Positions 8,706-19,114 of a stretch of DNA of 64,000 nt are shown here, one piece after another; within the stretch, counting starts at the first letter, position 1; the number at the start of each line of letters is the position of its first letter. Source of the stretch: Atlantibacter hermannii. Its GTDB lineage: Bacteria > Pseudomonadota > Gammaproteobacteria > Enterobacterales > Enterobacteriaceae. Position numbers and translations under genes: made by a program. Where the stretch lies: the NCBI RefSeq assembly GCF_009907385.1, contig NZ_JAAATR010000049.1, positions 1 through 64,000 on the forward strand. Reading direction: 5' to 3'. The notes beneath the pieces were generated by a model that saw nothing but the letters and a program-made list of their open reading frames with translations, was not told the origin of the DNA and searched no databases.

Positions 8706-11138
8706 ATGACTACCCTGAAACTGGATGTGCTGAGCGACCGTATTAAGGCGCACAAAAACGCCCTGGTGCATATTGTTAAACCGCCGGTCTGTACCGAGCG
8801 CGCCCGGCACTACACCATGGTTTATCAACAGAATATGGATAAGCCGATTCCGGTACGCCGCGCGCTGGCGCTGGCCCATCATCTGGCGGAACGCACCATC
8901 TGGATCAAACATGACGAGCTGATTGTCGGCAACCAGGCGAGTGAAGTGCGCGCCGCGCCGATTTTCCCGGAATACACCGTGTCGTGGATCGAAAAAGAGA
9001 TCGACGATCTGGCCGATCGTCCCGGCGCCGGGTTTGCGGTAAGCGAGGAGAACAAGCGGGTGCTGCATGAGATTTGCCCGTGGTGGCGCGGGCAAACGGT
9101 GCAGGATCGCTGCTACGGCATGTTTACCAGCGAGCAAAAGGCGCTGCTGGATACCGGCATCATCAAAGCCGAAGGCAATATGACCTCTGGCGACGCCCAT
9201 CTGGCGGTGAATTTCCCGCTGTTGCTGGCGCTGGGGATGGACGGGATGCGCGCCAAAGTGGCCGAGCGCCGCTCGCGCATCAATCTGACCGTGCTGGAAG
9301 ATTTGCACGGCGAGCAGTTCCTGAAGGCCATTGATATTACGCTTGAAGCCGTCAGCCATCATATTCTGCGGTTTGCCGCGCTGGCGCAGCAGATGGCGCA
9401 ACAGGAAACCCGCGAGGCGCGTAAAACCGAGCTGCGCGCTATTGCTGAAAACTGTGAAGTCATCGCCCACGAGCCGCCGAAAACCTTCTGGCAGGCGCTG
9501 CAGCTGTGCTATTTCATCCAGCTGATTTTGCAGATCGAGTCTAACGGACACTCGGTGTCGTTTGGCCGCATGGACCAGTATCTCTACCCATGGTATCGCC
9601 GCGACGTGGAGCTGGAACAGTCGCTGACCCGCGAACAGGCCATCGAAATGCTGCACAGCTGTTGGCTGAAGCTGCTGGAAGTGAACAAAATCCGCTCCGG
9701 CTCGCATTCAAAAGCCTCGGCGGGCAGCCCGCTGTACCAGAACGTGACCATCGGCGGCCAGAATCTGGTGAACGGCGTGGCGACGGATGCGGTTAACCCG
9801 CTGTCTTACGCCATTCTGGAATCCTGCGGACGCCTGCGCTCTACCCAACCGAACCTCAGCGTGCGCTATCACGCCGGTATCAGCGACGACTTCCTGGACG
9901 CCTGCGTACAGGTGATTCGCTGCGGTTTTGGTATGCCGGCGTTCAACAACGATGAAATCGTGATCCCGGAATTCATCAAGCTTGGCGTGGAGCCTGAAGA
10001 CGCTTATCAATATGCCGCCATTGGCTGCATCGAAACCGCCGTGGGCGGCAAATGGGGCTACCGCTGCACCGGCATGAGCTTTATCAATTTTGCGCGCGTG
10101 ATGCTGGCGGCGCTGGAAGGAGGCAAAGACGCCACCAGCGGTAAAGTCTTCCTGCCGCAGGAACTGGCGCTGTCGAAGGGCAATTTCAGCCAGTTTGACG
10201 AAGTGATGGCGGCCTGGGATAACCAAATCCGCTACTACACCCGTAAATCTATCGAAATCGAGTACGTGGTAGATACCATGCTGGAAGAGAACGTTCACGA
10301 TATTCTCTGTTCGGCGCTGGTGGATGACTGTATCGAGCGCGCGAAAAGCATCAAGCAGGGCGGCGCGAAATATGACTGGGTATCCGGTTTGCAGGTGGGG
10401 ATCGCGAATCTGGGCAACAGCCTGGCGGCGGTGAAAAAACTGGTCTTCGAGCAGGGCGCGATGGGTCAGCAGCAGCTGGCGCAGGCACTGGCGGAGGATT
10501 TCGACGGCCTGACCCATGAGCAACTGCGTCAGCGCCTGATCAACAGCGCGCCGAAATACGGCAACGATGACGACAGCGTGGACGAGCTGCTGGCGCGGGC
10601 TTATCAGACCTACATTGACGAGATTAAGCAGTATCACAACCCGCGCTACGGCAGGGGGCCGATTGGCGGTAATTATTACGCGGGCACGTCGTCTATTTCC
10701 GCTAACGTGCCTTTTGGCGCGGCAACCATGGCGACGCCGGACGGCCGTAAAGCCAAAACGCCGCTGGCGGAAGGGGCCAGCCCGGCTTCCGGGACCGATC
10801 ACCTCGGGCCAACGGCGGTGATCAGTTCGGTAGGCAAACTGCCGACCGGATCGATTCTTGGTGGGGTGTTGCTGAACCAGAAACTGAACCCGGCCACGCT
10901 GGAAAACAACAGCGACCGTATCAAACTGATGATGATGCTGAGAACCTTTTTCGAAGTGCATAAGGGCTGGCATATTCAGTACAACATCGTGTCGCGGGAA
11001 ACGCTGCTGGAGGCGAAGAAACATCCTGACCAGTACCGCGACCTTGTGGTGCGCGTCGCGGGCTATTCCGCGTTCTTTACTACGCTGTCTCCGGATGCCC
11101 AGGACGATATCATCGCCCGTACCGAACACACCCTGTAA
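8706..11138 (+). CDS. pflF: Glycyl-radical enzyme PflF (YbiW), dehydratase-like
   Basis: The product is 810 residues, matching YbiW rather than true pyruvate formate-lyase. The thiyl cysteine lies in GCIE (Cys441, Glu443), the signature of glycyl-radical dehydratases/eliminases; pyruvate formate-lyase has two adjacent cysteines there. The glycyl radical site is Gly786 in RVAGYS near the C-terminus. From memory, YbiW has been reported to dehydrate 1,5-anhydroglucitol 6-phosphate to 1-deoxyfructose 6-phosphate, which FSA then splits into hydroxyacetone and glyceraldehyde 3-phosphate; the fsaA neighbour agrees with this. The enzyme must work without oxygen, consistent with the FNR site upstream. 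Confidence 0.93.
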   Translation: MTTLKLDVLSDRIKAHKNALVHIVKPPVCTERARHYTMVYQQNMDKPIPVRRALALAHHLAERTIWIKHDELIVGNQASEVRAAPIFPEYTVSWIEKEIDDLADRPGAGFAVSEENKRVLHEICPWWRGQTVQDRCYGMFTSEQKALLDTGIIKAEGNMTSGDAHLAVNFPLLLALGMDGMRAKVAERRSRINLTVLEDLHGEQFLKAIDITLEAVSHHILRFAALAQQMAQQETREARKTELRAIAENCEVIAHEPPKTFWQALQLCYFIQLILQIESNGHSVSFGRMDQYLYPWYRRDVELEQSLTREQAIEMLHSCWLKLLEVNKIRSGSHSKASAGSPLYQNVTIGGQNLVNGVATDAVNPLSYAILESCGRLRSTQPNLSVRYHAGISDDFLDACVQVIRCGFGMPAFNNDEIVIPEFIKLGVEPEDAYQYAAIGCIETAVGGKWGYRCTGMSFINFARVMLAALEGGKDATSGKVFLPQELALSKGNFSQFDEVMAAWDNQIRYYTRKSIEIEYVVDTMLEENVHDILCSALVDDCIERAKSIKQGGAKYDWVSGLQVGIANLGNSLAAVKKLVFEQGAMGQQQLAQALAEDFDGLTHEQLRQRLINSAPKYGNDDDSVDELLARAYQTYIDEIKQYHNPRYGRGPIGGNYYAGTSSISANVPFGAATMATPDGRKAKTPLAEGASPASGTDHLGPTAVISSVGKLPTGSILGGVLLNQKLNPATLENNSDRIKLMMMLRTFFEVHKGWHIQYNIVSRETLLEAKKHPDQYRDLVVRVAGYSAFFTTLSPDAQDDIIARTEHTL

Positions 11139-11146
11139 CCCACCCC

Positions 11147-11169
11147 GCGCAGCGGCGTTGCCGCTGCGC
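11147..11169 (+). other. Perfect hairpin between pflF and the regulator gene
   Basis: GCGCAGCGGC (11147-11156) and GCCGCTGCGC (11160-11169) form a 10-bp GC-rich stem with a GTT loop. There is no following T-run, so it is more likely an mRNA-stabilising or partial-stop structure that lowers expression of the regulator relative to the enzymes. Confidence 0.55.
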
Positions 11170-11188
11170 TTCCTGACGTTATGAGCCT

Positions 11189-11938
11189 ATGAACGATCGA
11201 CAACAGCGTATCCTGCAATATGTCACCGATAATAAACGCGTACCGGTCGTCGAACTGGCGGATGTGACAGGCGTGTCGGTAGTGACCGTACGCCACGATC
11301 TTAATTATCTGGAACAGGGCGCGTATTTAAAACGCGAGCACGGTTTCGCGGTGGCAACGGATATCGACAGCGTGGATTCACGGATGCTGTGTAATTTCCC
11401 GGTCAAAAAAGCGCTGGCGGAGTATGCCGCCTCGCTGATTGACGATGGCGAAACGGTATTTATTGAGAACGGCAGTACCAATGCCATTCTGGCGCGGGTA
11501 CTGGCAAAAGAACGCCAGGTTACGGTTATCACCGCCAGCGTGCATATCGCTAATTTGCTGCGTGACAGTCGTTGCGAGGTCATTCTGCTGGGTGGCGTGC
11601 TGCAAAAGCGCAGCGAAAGCATGGTAGGGCCGCTGGCGCGACTGGCCCTGGAGCATGTCCATTTTGCGAAAGCGTTTATCGGCATTGACGGGTTTCATCC
11701 TGAAACCGGTTTTACCGGCCGCGATATGCTGCGCGCCGATATTGTTGTCACCGCGCTGCGGAAGTGCGCCAGCAACTACGTATTGACCGACAGCTCGAAG
11801 TTTGGGGAGATCCATCCCCATGCGCTGGGCCCGCTGTCGCTGATGCATGAAGTCATTACCGATAGCCATTTACCGGCTATTTATCGCCAGCAGCTTGATA
11901 CTGCCGGACTACGCTGTACGCTTATCACAGCAGCGTAA
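11189..11938 (+). CDS. DeoR-family transcriptional regulator (YciT-like)
   Basis: The product is 249 residues. The N-terminus is a DeoR helix-turn-helix (about 6-57; LADVTGVSVVTVRHDLNYLE), the rest a DeoRC sugar-phosphate-sensing domain (VFIENGSTN, ILLGGVLQ, IGIDGF, LTDSSKFG). It resembles E. coli YciT in length and motifs. It follows pflF by 50 bp on the same strand, so it probably senses a sugar phosphate of the pathway and controls the fsaA/pflEF promoters, perhaps through the palindrome at 7754. The effector is unknown. Confidence 0.85.
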   Translation: MNDRQQRILQYVTDNKRVPVVELADVTGVSVVTVRHDLNYLEQGAYLKREHGFAVATDIDSVDSRMLCNFPVKKALAEYAASLIDDGETVFIENGSTNAILARVLAKERQVTVITASVHIANLLRDSRCEVILLGGVLQKRSESMVGPLARLALEHVHFAKAFIGIDGFHPETGFTGRDMLRADIVVTALRKCASNYVLTDSSKFGEIHPHALGPLSLMHEVITDSHLPAIYRQQLDTAGLRCTLITAA

Positions 11939-12041
11939 ATTTTTTTGATAACCGTTTTGTAACAAGACTGTTTTTAATTTCGCCAGCTTGTTGATAAAAT
12001 CAGCATTCAGATAAAAATCACAAAAAAACGCTTTGAAAGTA

Positions 12042-12069
12042 TTGCGACAGCGATGATTTCTCGTATAAT
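12042..12069 (+). promoter_or_regulatory. Promoter of the tRNA-Gly operon
   Basis: TTGCGA (12042-12047), a 16-bp spacer and a consensus TATAAT (12064-12069) are followed by a GC-rich discriminator (GCGCCTC). Such a discriminator is typical of stable-RNA promoters under stringent control. Confidence 0.8.
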
Positions 12070-12108
12070 GCGCCTCCCGTGACAGAGCAGAAATGCAGTG
12101 CACGTCGG

Positions 12109-12477
<369 letters not shown>

Positions 12478-12746
12478 AATTTCTCACCGATTAAAAATTA
12501 TCCACAGCAAGTCAACTTGTCTGTAAGCCTTTTTCGCGAGTTTGAAACAGGTCTTTCAACAGAGTTATCCACAGGTTATTTCTTGCCGCTCCGCCGTAGA
12601 CTACAAGTCACATTTTGACATCTTTTCGCCAGCATGTTGTTTCTTAATGAAATTTTTAAACGCTTAAAATTGTTAATTCGATCACTGACGTATTTTTTAC
12701 GATTGAATGGCAAGGCCTTTTAAATTTTATTCACAGCAGAGTTTTC
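12478..12746. promoter_or_regulatory. datA-like DnaA-titration region
   Basis: The region between the tRNA-Gly array and queG is the place where E. coli carries datA, a site that binds much DnaA and promotes DnaA-ATP hydrolysis. It holds two consensus DnaA boxes TTATCCACA (12498-12506 and 12565-12573) and a third matching TTWTNCACA, TTATTCACA (12727-12735), all in the same direction. It is about 270 bp and has fewer boxes than I recall for E. coli datA. I found no good IHF site by eye. No gene is visible in it. Confidence 0.55.
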
Positions 12747-13886
12747 TTAAGCATCACGCGTTAAACCTTTCTCTATCACCCGCACCAGACGCTGTTTTTG
12801 CGGCAGTTGCACTTCGATTGCATCGGCGTTTCGCTTGGTCAATTGTTGCGCAATCGCCCAGTCTATGTGCTCATCAAGAAGTGGGTGCTCACCTTTTCTT
12901 TTTGTTAGCGCGGCGATATTGGCTTCATCCCAGGCCGCGTTACCTAACGCGACGGCGATGTTACGCAGAAAACGTATGTGACCAATGCGGCGGATCGCGG
13001 AACCTTCGGTCATTTTCAGGAAATGCGCTTCGCTCCAGCCAAACAGCTCAATCAGCTTAGGGCTATGTAACGCCTGGCGCGGCGAAAAGTCGGCCTCAAC
13101 GGTTAGCTGAGAAAAACGGTTCCACGGGCAAATCAGCTGGCAATCATCGCAGCCGTAGATGCGGTTACCGATGAGCGGGCGGAATTCTTCCGGGATAGCG
13201 CCTTCCAGTTCAATGGTCAGATAAGAAATACAGCGACGCGCGTCAACGGTGTAAGGCTCGACAATCGCGCCGGTAGGGCAGATGGTCATACACGCCACGC
13301 AGCGGCCACAGCCTTCTTCCACTGGCTGATCCACCGGCAGCGGAATATCCACCAGCAATTCACCAAGAAAAAAGAACGAACCGGCGTTGCGATCGAGGAT
13401 AAGTGAGTGCTTACCTGTCCAGCCCAGGCCCGCCTTTGCGGCCAACGGGCGTTCAAGCACGGGCGCAGAATCGACAAAGGGTCTAAAATTCAGCGACGCG
13501 TACTGCTCCTGAATCATTTCCCCCAGTTTTTTTAGCCGGTTTCGCATCAGCTTGTGATAATCGCGCCCCAGCGCATAGCGGCTGATATAACCCAGCGAGG
13601 GATCTTTTAAAGTGCGCGCAAACGCGGCGTTGGTGGGCAGATAGTTCATCCTGACGCTGATCACGCGCAGAGTGCCGGGCAACAGTTCGTGCGGGCGGGC
13701 GCGCATCATACCGTGACGCGCCATCCACTCCATCTCGCCGTGATATTGTTTGTCCAGCCACGCCTGGAGCGCGGGTTCATGGGGGCTTAAATCAGTGTCG
13801 GCAATACCGACATGCTGAAAGCCGAGCCCGGCGCCCCATTGTTTTATATTTTGCGCGAGAAGAGAGAGATCAAGGGGTTCAGACAT
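12747..13886 (-). CDS. queG: Epoxyqueuosine reductase QueG
   Basis: The product is 379 residues from the ATG at 13886 (MSEPLD), the family length; the frame is open further upstream but runs into nnr. QueG makes queuosine from epoxyqueuosine in the wobble position of tRNAs for Asp, Asn, His and Tyr, using cobalamin. Two 4Fe-4S motifs are present: CGRCVACMTICP and CDDCQLICPW with an upstream Cys. Its start codon overlaps that of the divergent nnr by two bases, so the two genes share a very tight, interlocked start region. Confidence 0.95.
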   Translation of the reverse strand: MSEPLDLSLLAQNIKQWGAGLGFQHVGIADTDLSPHEPALQAWLDKQYHGEMEWMARHGMMRARPHELLPGTLRVISVRMNYLPTNAAFARTLKDPSLGYISRYALGRDYHKLMRNRLKKLGEMIQEQYASLNFRPFVDSAPVLERPLAAKAGLGWTGKHSLILDRNAGSFFFLGELLVDIPLPVDQPVEEGCGRCVACMTICPTGAIVEPYTVDARRCISYLTIELEGAIPEEFRPLIGNRIYGCDDCQLICPWNRFSQLTVEADFSPRQALHSPKLIELFGWSEAHFLKMTEGSAIRRIGHIRFLRNIAVALGNAAWDEANIAALTKRKGEHPLLDEHIDWAIAQQLTKRNADAIEVQLPQKQRLVRVIEKGLTRDA

Positions 13887-15411
13887 GACGGACCATCGGC
13901 TTACCAATAACCGTAGCAGTATACCACACTCGGTATGGCCGGCTGAGTGGGTAAGAAAGGCGGAGAAAGAGGCGGCGGATAGCCTCGGCATCACCCTGTA
14001 TGAACTGATGCTACGCGCCGGGGACGCCGCGTTTCGGCTGGCGCGCGCGACGTGGCCCGAGGCACAGCACTGGCTGGTGCTATGCGGCCACGGCAATAAC
14101 GGCGGCGACGGCTACGTGGTGGCGCGGCTGGCGAAAGCCGAAGGCATCGACGTTACGCTGCTGGCGCTGGAGAGCGACAAACCGCTTCCTGAAGAGGCTG
14201 CCTGCGCCCGCGAGGCCTGGCTGAACGCGGGCGGGGAAATCCACGCATCGACGACGCCCTGGCCGCAGGGCGTGTCGCTGATTATTGATGGCCTGCTGGG
14301 AACCGGTCTTGCCAGCGCGCCGCGTCCTGCGGTCAGCGCGCTGATTGATCAAGCCAATGCCGATCCCGCGCCGATTCTGGCGTTAGATATCCCCTCCGGA
14401 TTATTGGCCGAAACCGGCGCCACCCCCGGCAGCGTGATTTTTGCCCAGCAAACGTTGACGTTTATCGCCCTGAAGCCCGGCCTGTTGACCGGGAAAGCCC
14501 GCGATGTGGTGGGCACGCTTCAGATTAATGCGCTCGGGCTGGAAAGCTGGCTGGCGGATAAGCCTGCGGCAATCCAGCGTTACGATGCCGCAACGCTGGC
14601 ACGCTGGCTCACACCGCGCCGCGCTACGTCGCATAAAGGCGATAACGGACGCTTGCTGGTGATTGGCGGCGACCACGGCACCGCCGGGGCAATACGCCTG
14701 GCGGGCGAAGCGGCGCTGCGTTCCGGTGCCGGGCTGGTCCGCGTATTGACGCGCCAGGAGAATATCGCCGCGCTGCTCACCGCCCGGCCTGAACTGATGG
14801 TGCAGGAATTAACCGATGAATCGCTCGCCAAAGGCCTCGAATGGGCGGACGTGGTGATTATCGGCCCTGGCCTGGGCCAAGAAAAATGGGGCAAAAGGGC
14901 GCTGCAAAAAGTCGAGAATTCGCAAAAACCGATGCTGTGGGATGCGGATGCGCTCAACCTTCTGGCATTCAATCCCGATAAACGTCAGAATCGGGTTATT
15001 ACGCCGCACCCCGGCGAAGCGGCGCGTCTGCTCAACTGTGACGTCGCGCAAATTGAAAGCGATCGCTTACTCGCAGCCCACCGCCTGGCGAAACGTTATG
15101 GCGGCGTTGTGGTCTTAAAGGGGGCGGGTACGCTGGTCGCCAGCGAAAACGGTGAACTCGCGATTGTCGATGCCGGAAACCCCGGTATGGCGACAGGCGG
15201 AATGGGCGATGTGTTGTCCGGTATCATCGGCGCGTTATTGGGCCAAAAACTCAATCTTTATGATGCCGCCTGCGCGGGTTGCGTGGCGCATGCCGCCGCC
15301 GCTGATGCCGTCGCCCGCCGTTCTGGTACGCGTGGAATGCTCGCAAGCGATCTGTTTACGACGCTGCACCTGGTTGTTAACCCTGAACTGAATGATGTAA
15401 ACCATGATTGA
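13885..15411 (+). CDS. nnr: Bifunctional NAD(P)HX epimerase/dehydratase Nnr (YjeF)
   Basis: The product is 508 residues with two fused domains. The N-terminal half (about 20-215) is the NAD(P)HX epimerase ([17 protein letters not shown]). The C-terminal half (about 225-500) is the ADP-dependent dehydratase of the ribokinase fold ([31 protein letters not shown]). Together they repair hydrated NAD(P)H. The start codon lies inside the overlap with the divergent queG, and the 3' end overlaps tsaE by 8 bp, so nnr begins the long operon. Confidence 0.95.
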   Translation: MTDHRLTNNRSSIPHSVWPAEWVRKAEKEAADSLGITLYELMLRAGDAAFRLARATWPEAQHWLVLCGHGNNGGDGYVVARLAKAEGIDVTLLALESDKPLPEEAACAREAWLNAGGEIHASTTPWPQGVSLIIDGLLGTGLASAPRPAVSALIDQANADPAPILALDIPSGLLAETGATPGSVIFAQQTLTFIALKPGLLTGKARDVVGTLQINALGLESWLADKPAAIQRYDAATLARWLTPRRATSHKGDNGRLLVIGGDHGTAGAIRLAGEAALRSGAGLVRVLTRQENIAALLTARPELMVQELTDESLAKGLEWADVVIIGPGLGQEKWGKRALQKVENSQKPMLWDADALNLLAFNPDKRQNRVITPHPGEAARLLNCDVAQIESDRLLAAHRLAKRYGGVVVLKGAGTLVASENGELAIVDAGNPGMATGGMGDVLSGIIGALLGQKLNLYDAACAGCVAHAAAADAVARRSGTRGMLASDLFTTLHLVVNPELNDVNHD

Positions 15412-15886
15412 ACGTGTTATCCCTCTCGCCGATGAACAGGCAACGTTAGATTTCGGCAAGGCCGTGGCGCAGGCCTGTAATGGCGCAACGGTGATCTGGC
15501 TGGTGGGTGATTTAGGGGCGGGTAAAACCACTTTTAGTCGTGGTTTTTTGCAGGCGCTGGGCCATAAGGGCAATGTAAAAAGCCCCACCTATACCCTGGT
15601 CGAACCTTACGAGCTTGAAGCGTTGACCGTGTACCACTTCGATTTATATCGACTGGCGGACCCTGAGGAACTGGAGTTTATGGGGATCCGCGATTATTTC
15701 GCCGACAACGCCATTTGCCTGGTGGAGTGGCCGCAACAAGGTGCGGGTGTGCTGCCTGACCCGGATGTCGAAATTCATCTTACTTATCACGATCGCGGGC
15801 GTTCGGCACAGATAAAAGCCGTATCTGCAGCGGGTAATACGTTATTGGCACGTTTGGATCCCAACACCGATCGGGTTGTGGTGTGA
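15404..15886 (+). CDS. tsaE: tRNA t6A biosynthesis ATPase TsaE
   Basis: The product is 160 residues. TsaE is the ATPase of the TsaBDE complex that makes N6-threonylcarbamoyladenosine on tRNAs reading ANN codons. The Walker A motif GDLGAGKTT has Lys41; [10 protein letters not shown] and HFDLYRL are family signatures. It is a few residues longer than the E. coli protein I recall: the last residues ([10 protein letters not shown]) form an extra tail. The start overlaps nnr by 8 bp, implying translational coupling. Confidence 0.95.
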   Translation: MIERVIPLADEQATLDFGKAVAQACNGATVIWLVGDLGAGKTTFSRGFLQALGHKGNVKSPTYTLVEPYELEALTVYHFDLYRLADPEELEFMGIRDYFADNAICLVEWPQQGAGVLPDPDVEIHLTYHDRGRSAQIKAVSAAGNTLLARLDPNTDRVVV

Positions 15887-15916
15887 CACGTCCAGCCATT
15901 TAACAAGGATGACGGG

Positions 15917-17257
15917 ATGATACCTTTCATGAAAAAGTGGTTGATTATCGCTTTGCTGGCGCTGTGTGCGCCTGCATGGGCGGCAAGCTTATCCGATATC
16001 CAGGTCTCCAATGGCGATGACCAGGCGCGAATTACGTTCAGCTTTTTTGGCGAGCCTGATTACGCGTTTTCCCACAACGGCCAGCGCAGCGTCGCGCTGG
16101 ATATTAAACAGACCGGCGTGATTCAGGGGCTGCCGTTGATTTTCAGCGGCAATAACCTGGTGAAAAGCATCCGCTCAGGGACACCGAAAGACACGGGCTC
16201 GCTACGCCTGGTGGTGGACCTGACTAAAAACGGCAAAACCCGCGCGGTGAAGCAGCAAAACGGCGCCAACTACACCGTGGTGTTCACCATTGACGCCGAT
16301 GCGCCGCCTCCACCTCCACCGCCGCCCGTGGTAGCAAAACGGGAAATCACGCCGCCGCCGCGCGCCGTAGAGCCTGCGCGTAATCCGTTTAAAGCGGAAT
16401 CCGATCGCGTGACATCGGTGGTGAGCAGCAACACCGTGACGCGGCCTGCCAACACGCGCAACGTCTCAGCCAGCGGCGACCGTATTGTGGTCGCGATTGA
16501 CGCCGGACACGGCGGCCAGGATCCGGGCGCAATCGGCCCTGGCGGCGTGAAAGAGAAAAACGTCACTATCGCCATTGCCCGCAAGCTGCGCACTCTGTTA
16601 AACGACGATCCGCTGTTTAAAGGCGTGCTGACCCGCGACGGCGATTACTTTATTTCGGTGATGGGCCGTTCCGATGTGGCGCGTAAACAGAACGCCAACG
16701 TGCTGGTGTCGATTCATGCCGACGCCGCGCCGAACCGCGACGCCACGGGCGCGTCGGTTTGGGTCCTGTCGAATCGCCGCGCCAACAGCGAAATGGCGGG
16801 CTGGCTTGAACAACACGAGAAGCAATCCGAACTGCTGGGCGGAGCGGGCGACGTGCTGGCGAACAGCCAGGCGGACCCGTATTTGAGCCAGGCGGTACTG
16901 GATTTGCAGTTTGGTCACTCCCAGCGTGTAGGCTATGACGTGGCGACTAACGTGCTGTCGCAGCTGGCGCGGGTCGGTGATTTACACAAGCGCCGTCCGG
17001 AACACGCCAGCCTGGGCGTACTGCGCTCGCCGGATATCCCCTCCCTGCTGGTGGAGACCGGGTTTATCAGCAACAGCGGCGAAGAGCGCCTGTTAGCGAG
17101 CGACGATTACCAACAGCAGATCGCCGATGCGCTTTATAAGGGCTTGCGTAACTATTTCCTGTCGCATCCGTTACAATCGGCGCCCGGTGAGGGCGGCACC
17201 GGCAAAACGGTTAACGCCGGTTCAACGACCACGGGTCAGTTCGCCGTGACGCAATAA
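15917..17257 (+). CDS. amiB: N-acetylmuramoyl-L-alanine amidase AmiB
   Basis: The product is 446 residues. AmiB splits septal peptidoglycan in the periplasm, activated by EnvC. A signal peptide ends near residue 22 (CAPAWA); an AMIN domain spans about 25-125. A linker with eight consecutive prolines (130-137) leads to the Amidase_3 domain, which has the zinc ligands in DAGHGG (His198), SIHADA and VETGF. There is no LysM domain. The start may be M1 or M5 (MKKWLI). It sits 9 bp before mutL. Confidence 0.95.
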   Translation: MIPFMKKWLIIALLALCAPAWAASLSDIQVSNGDDQARITFSFFGEPDYAFSHNGQRSVALDIKQTGVIQGLPLIFSGNNLVKSIRSGTPKDTGSLRLVVDLTKNGKTRAVKQQNGANYTVVFTIDADAPPPPPPPPVVAKREITPPPRAVEPARNPFKAESDRVTSVVSSNTVTRPANTRNVSASGDRIVVAIDAGHGGQDPGAIGPGGVKEKNVTIAIARKLRTLLNDDPLFKGVLTRDGDYFISVMGRSDVARKQNANVLVSIHADAAPNRDATGASVWVLSNRRANSEMAGWLEQHEKQSELLGGAGDVLANSQADPYLSQAVLDLQFGHSQRVGYDVATNVLSQLARVGDLHKRRPEHASLGVLRSPDIPSLLVETGFISNSGEERLLASDDYQQQIADALYKGLRNYFLSHPLQSAPGEGGTGKTVNAGSTTTGQFAVTQ

Positions 17258-17266
17258 GGAGCATTC

Positions 17267-19114
17267 ATGCCGATTCAGGTTCTGCCGCCACAGCTTGCGA
17301 ATCAGATCGCCGCAGGCGAAGTGGTGGAGCGCCCCGCATCCGTCGTCAAAGAGCTGGTGGAAAACAGTCTTGACGCCGGGGCGACGCGGATTGATATCGA
17401 TATTGAGCGCGGCGGCGCGAAACTGATCCGCATCCGCGATAACGGCTGCGGCATCAACAAAGATGAACTGGCGCTGGCGCTGGCACGCCATGCCACCAGT
17501 AAAATTGCCTCGCTCGACGATCTGGAAGCCATCATCAGCCTCGGGTTTCGCGGCGAAGCGCTGGCCAGTATCAGTTCGGTGTCACGCCTTACCCTGACCT
17601 CGCGCACCGCAGCACAGAGTGAGGCCTGGCAAGCCTATGCCGAAGGGCGCGATATGGATGTGACGGTGAAACCCGCCGCGCATCCTGTCGGCACTACCCT
17701 GGAAGTGCTGGATCTGTTTTACAACACCCCGGCGCGGCGCAAATTTATGCGCACCGAGAAAACCGAATTTAACCATATCGACGAAATCATTCGCCGCATT
17801 GCGCTGGCGCGCTTCGATGTGACCATCAATCTGAGCCATAACGGCAAGTTAATCCGCCAGTATCGCGGCGTGCAGCCTAACGCGCCGAAAGAGCGCCGCC
17901 TTGGCGCGATTTGCGGCACCGCGTTTCTTGAACAGGCGCTGACGATAGAATGGCAGCATGGCGATTTAGCGCTGCGCGGCTGGGTAGCGGAACCGAAAGC
18001 CAGCGCCGCATTGAGCGAAATCCAGTATTGCTACGTCAATGGCCGCATGATGCGCGATCGGCTGATTAATCACGCTATCCGCCAGGCTTGCGAAGATAAG
18101 CTCGGCGTCGATCAGCAGCCTGCCTACGTGCTTTACCTGGAGATCGATCCCCATCAGGTGGATGTGAATGTGCATCCGGCTAAGCATGAAGTGCGGTTCC
18201 ATCAGTCGCGGCTGGTGCATGATTTTATCTATCAGGGCGTGCTGAGCGTGCTGCAACAGCAGCAGGCGGAGCCGACGCTGCCACTGGGGCAGGCCGACAA
18301 CGAGCCGCCGCGCTGGCAGCCGGAAAATCGCGTGGCGGCGGGCAAGAATCATTTCTCCCAGCCAGCGGTGGAAAGCCCAGCGCCCGCGCCGCGTCAGGCC
18401 AGCGCTTCGTCCGGCGGCAGTCGCGCTGCAGCAGGCGGCGCATGGCCTCATGCCCAGGCGGATTACAGTAAGCAGCAGGGCGCGCTTTACCGTAAATTGC
18501 TGGAGACGCCGGAAACGCCGCGGGAGCGCAAGCCCGCGCCGCCGGCGCTGGAAGGGCACAGCCATAGCTTTGGCCGCGTTCTTACGGTGATCAGCAATGC
18601 TTATGCGTTGCTGGAGCGCGACGAGCGCGTACTGTTGTTGGACTTAACCGTCGCGGAACGCTGGCTACGCCAGGGGCAATTGACGCCCGGTGCGGAAACC
18701 CTGTGCGCCCAGCCATTGCTGATCCCGGTGCGCATTAAAGTGGATGCGCAAGAACAGACGGTGGTGCGCAACGCGGCGGCGATATTAGAGGGCATGGGCA
18801 TCCAAACCGTACTGGATCATCAACATGTTACGATCCGCACCGTGCCTTTACCCTTACGCCAACAAAATTTACAAATCTTGATTCCTGAACTGATAGGCTA
18901 CCTGGCGGCAAACGAGAAAGCCGATTCCGTACAACTTGCCAGCTGGCTTGCCCGCCAACTGGCGACTGAGCACGAACAGTGGAGCGTGGCGCAGGCCATC
19001 ACGCTGTTAACGGATGTGGAACGGCTTTGTCCAAACCTGGTGAAGTCACCGCCTGGTGGTTTATTACAACCTGTCGATCTGCAACCGGCGATGAATGCCC
19101 TGAAACATGACTGA
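17267..19114 (+). CDS. mutL: DNA mismatch repair protein MutL
   Basis: The product is 615 residues. MutL links MutS mismatch recognition to MutH nicking and UvrD unwinding. The GHKL ATPase motifs lie at the N-terminus: [19 protein letters not shown] and [11 protein letters not shown] transducer domain with NGR follows, then a Pro/Ala/Gln-rich linker (about 340-430) and the C-terminal dimerisation domain. The DQHAxxE endonuclease motif is absent, as expected where MutH does the cutting. It overlaps miaA by 8 bp. Confidence 0.97.
   Translation: MPIQVLPPQLANQIAAGEVVERPASVVKELVENSLDAGATRIDIDIERGGAKLIRIRDNGCGINKDELALALARHATSKIASLDDLEAIISLGFRGEALASISSVSRLTLTSRTAAQSEAWQAYAEGRDMDVTVKPAAHPVGTTLEVLDLFYNTPARRKFMRTEKTEFNHIDEIIRRIALARFDVTINLSHNGKLIRQYRGVQPNAPKERRLGAICGTAFLEQALTIEWQHGDLALRGWVAEPKASAALSEIQYCYVNGRMMRDRLINHAIRQACEDKLGVDQQPAYVLYLEIDPHQVDVNVHPAKHEVRFHQSRLVHDFIYQGVLSVLQQQQAEPTLPLGQADNEPPRWQPENRVAAGKNHFSQPAVESPAPAPRQASASSGGSRAAAGGAWPHAQADYSKQQGALYRKLLETPETPRERKPAPPALEGHSHSFGRVLTVISNAYALLERDERVLLLDLTVAERWLRQGQLTPGAETLCAQPLLIPVRIKVDAQEQTVVRNAAAILEGMGIQTVLDHQHVTIRTVPLPLRQQNLQILIPELIGYLAANEKADSVQLASWLARQLATEHEQWSVAQAITLLTDVERLCPNLVKSPPGGLLQPVDLQPAMNALKHD

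Noticed and set aside
8685-11129. Long open frames antisense to pflF (about 340 and 473 codons)
   Set aside because: They mirror a highly conserved GC-rich gene, have Gln/His/Arg-rich shadow composition and no ribosome sites or family motifs.
12478-12746. IHF site within the datA-like region
   Set aside because: Candidates had several mismatches to WATCAANNNNTTR on both strands.
13887-14096. Longer N-terminus for queG
   Set aside because: It is antisense to nnr and absent from the family; ATG 13886 gives the standard length.
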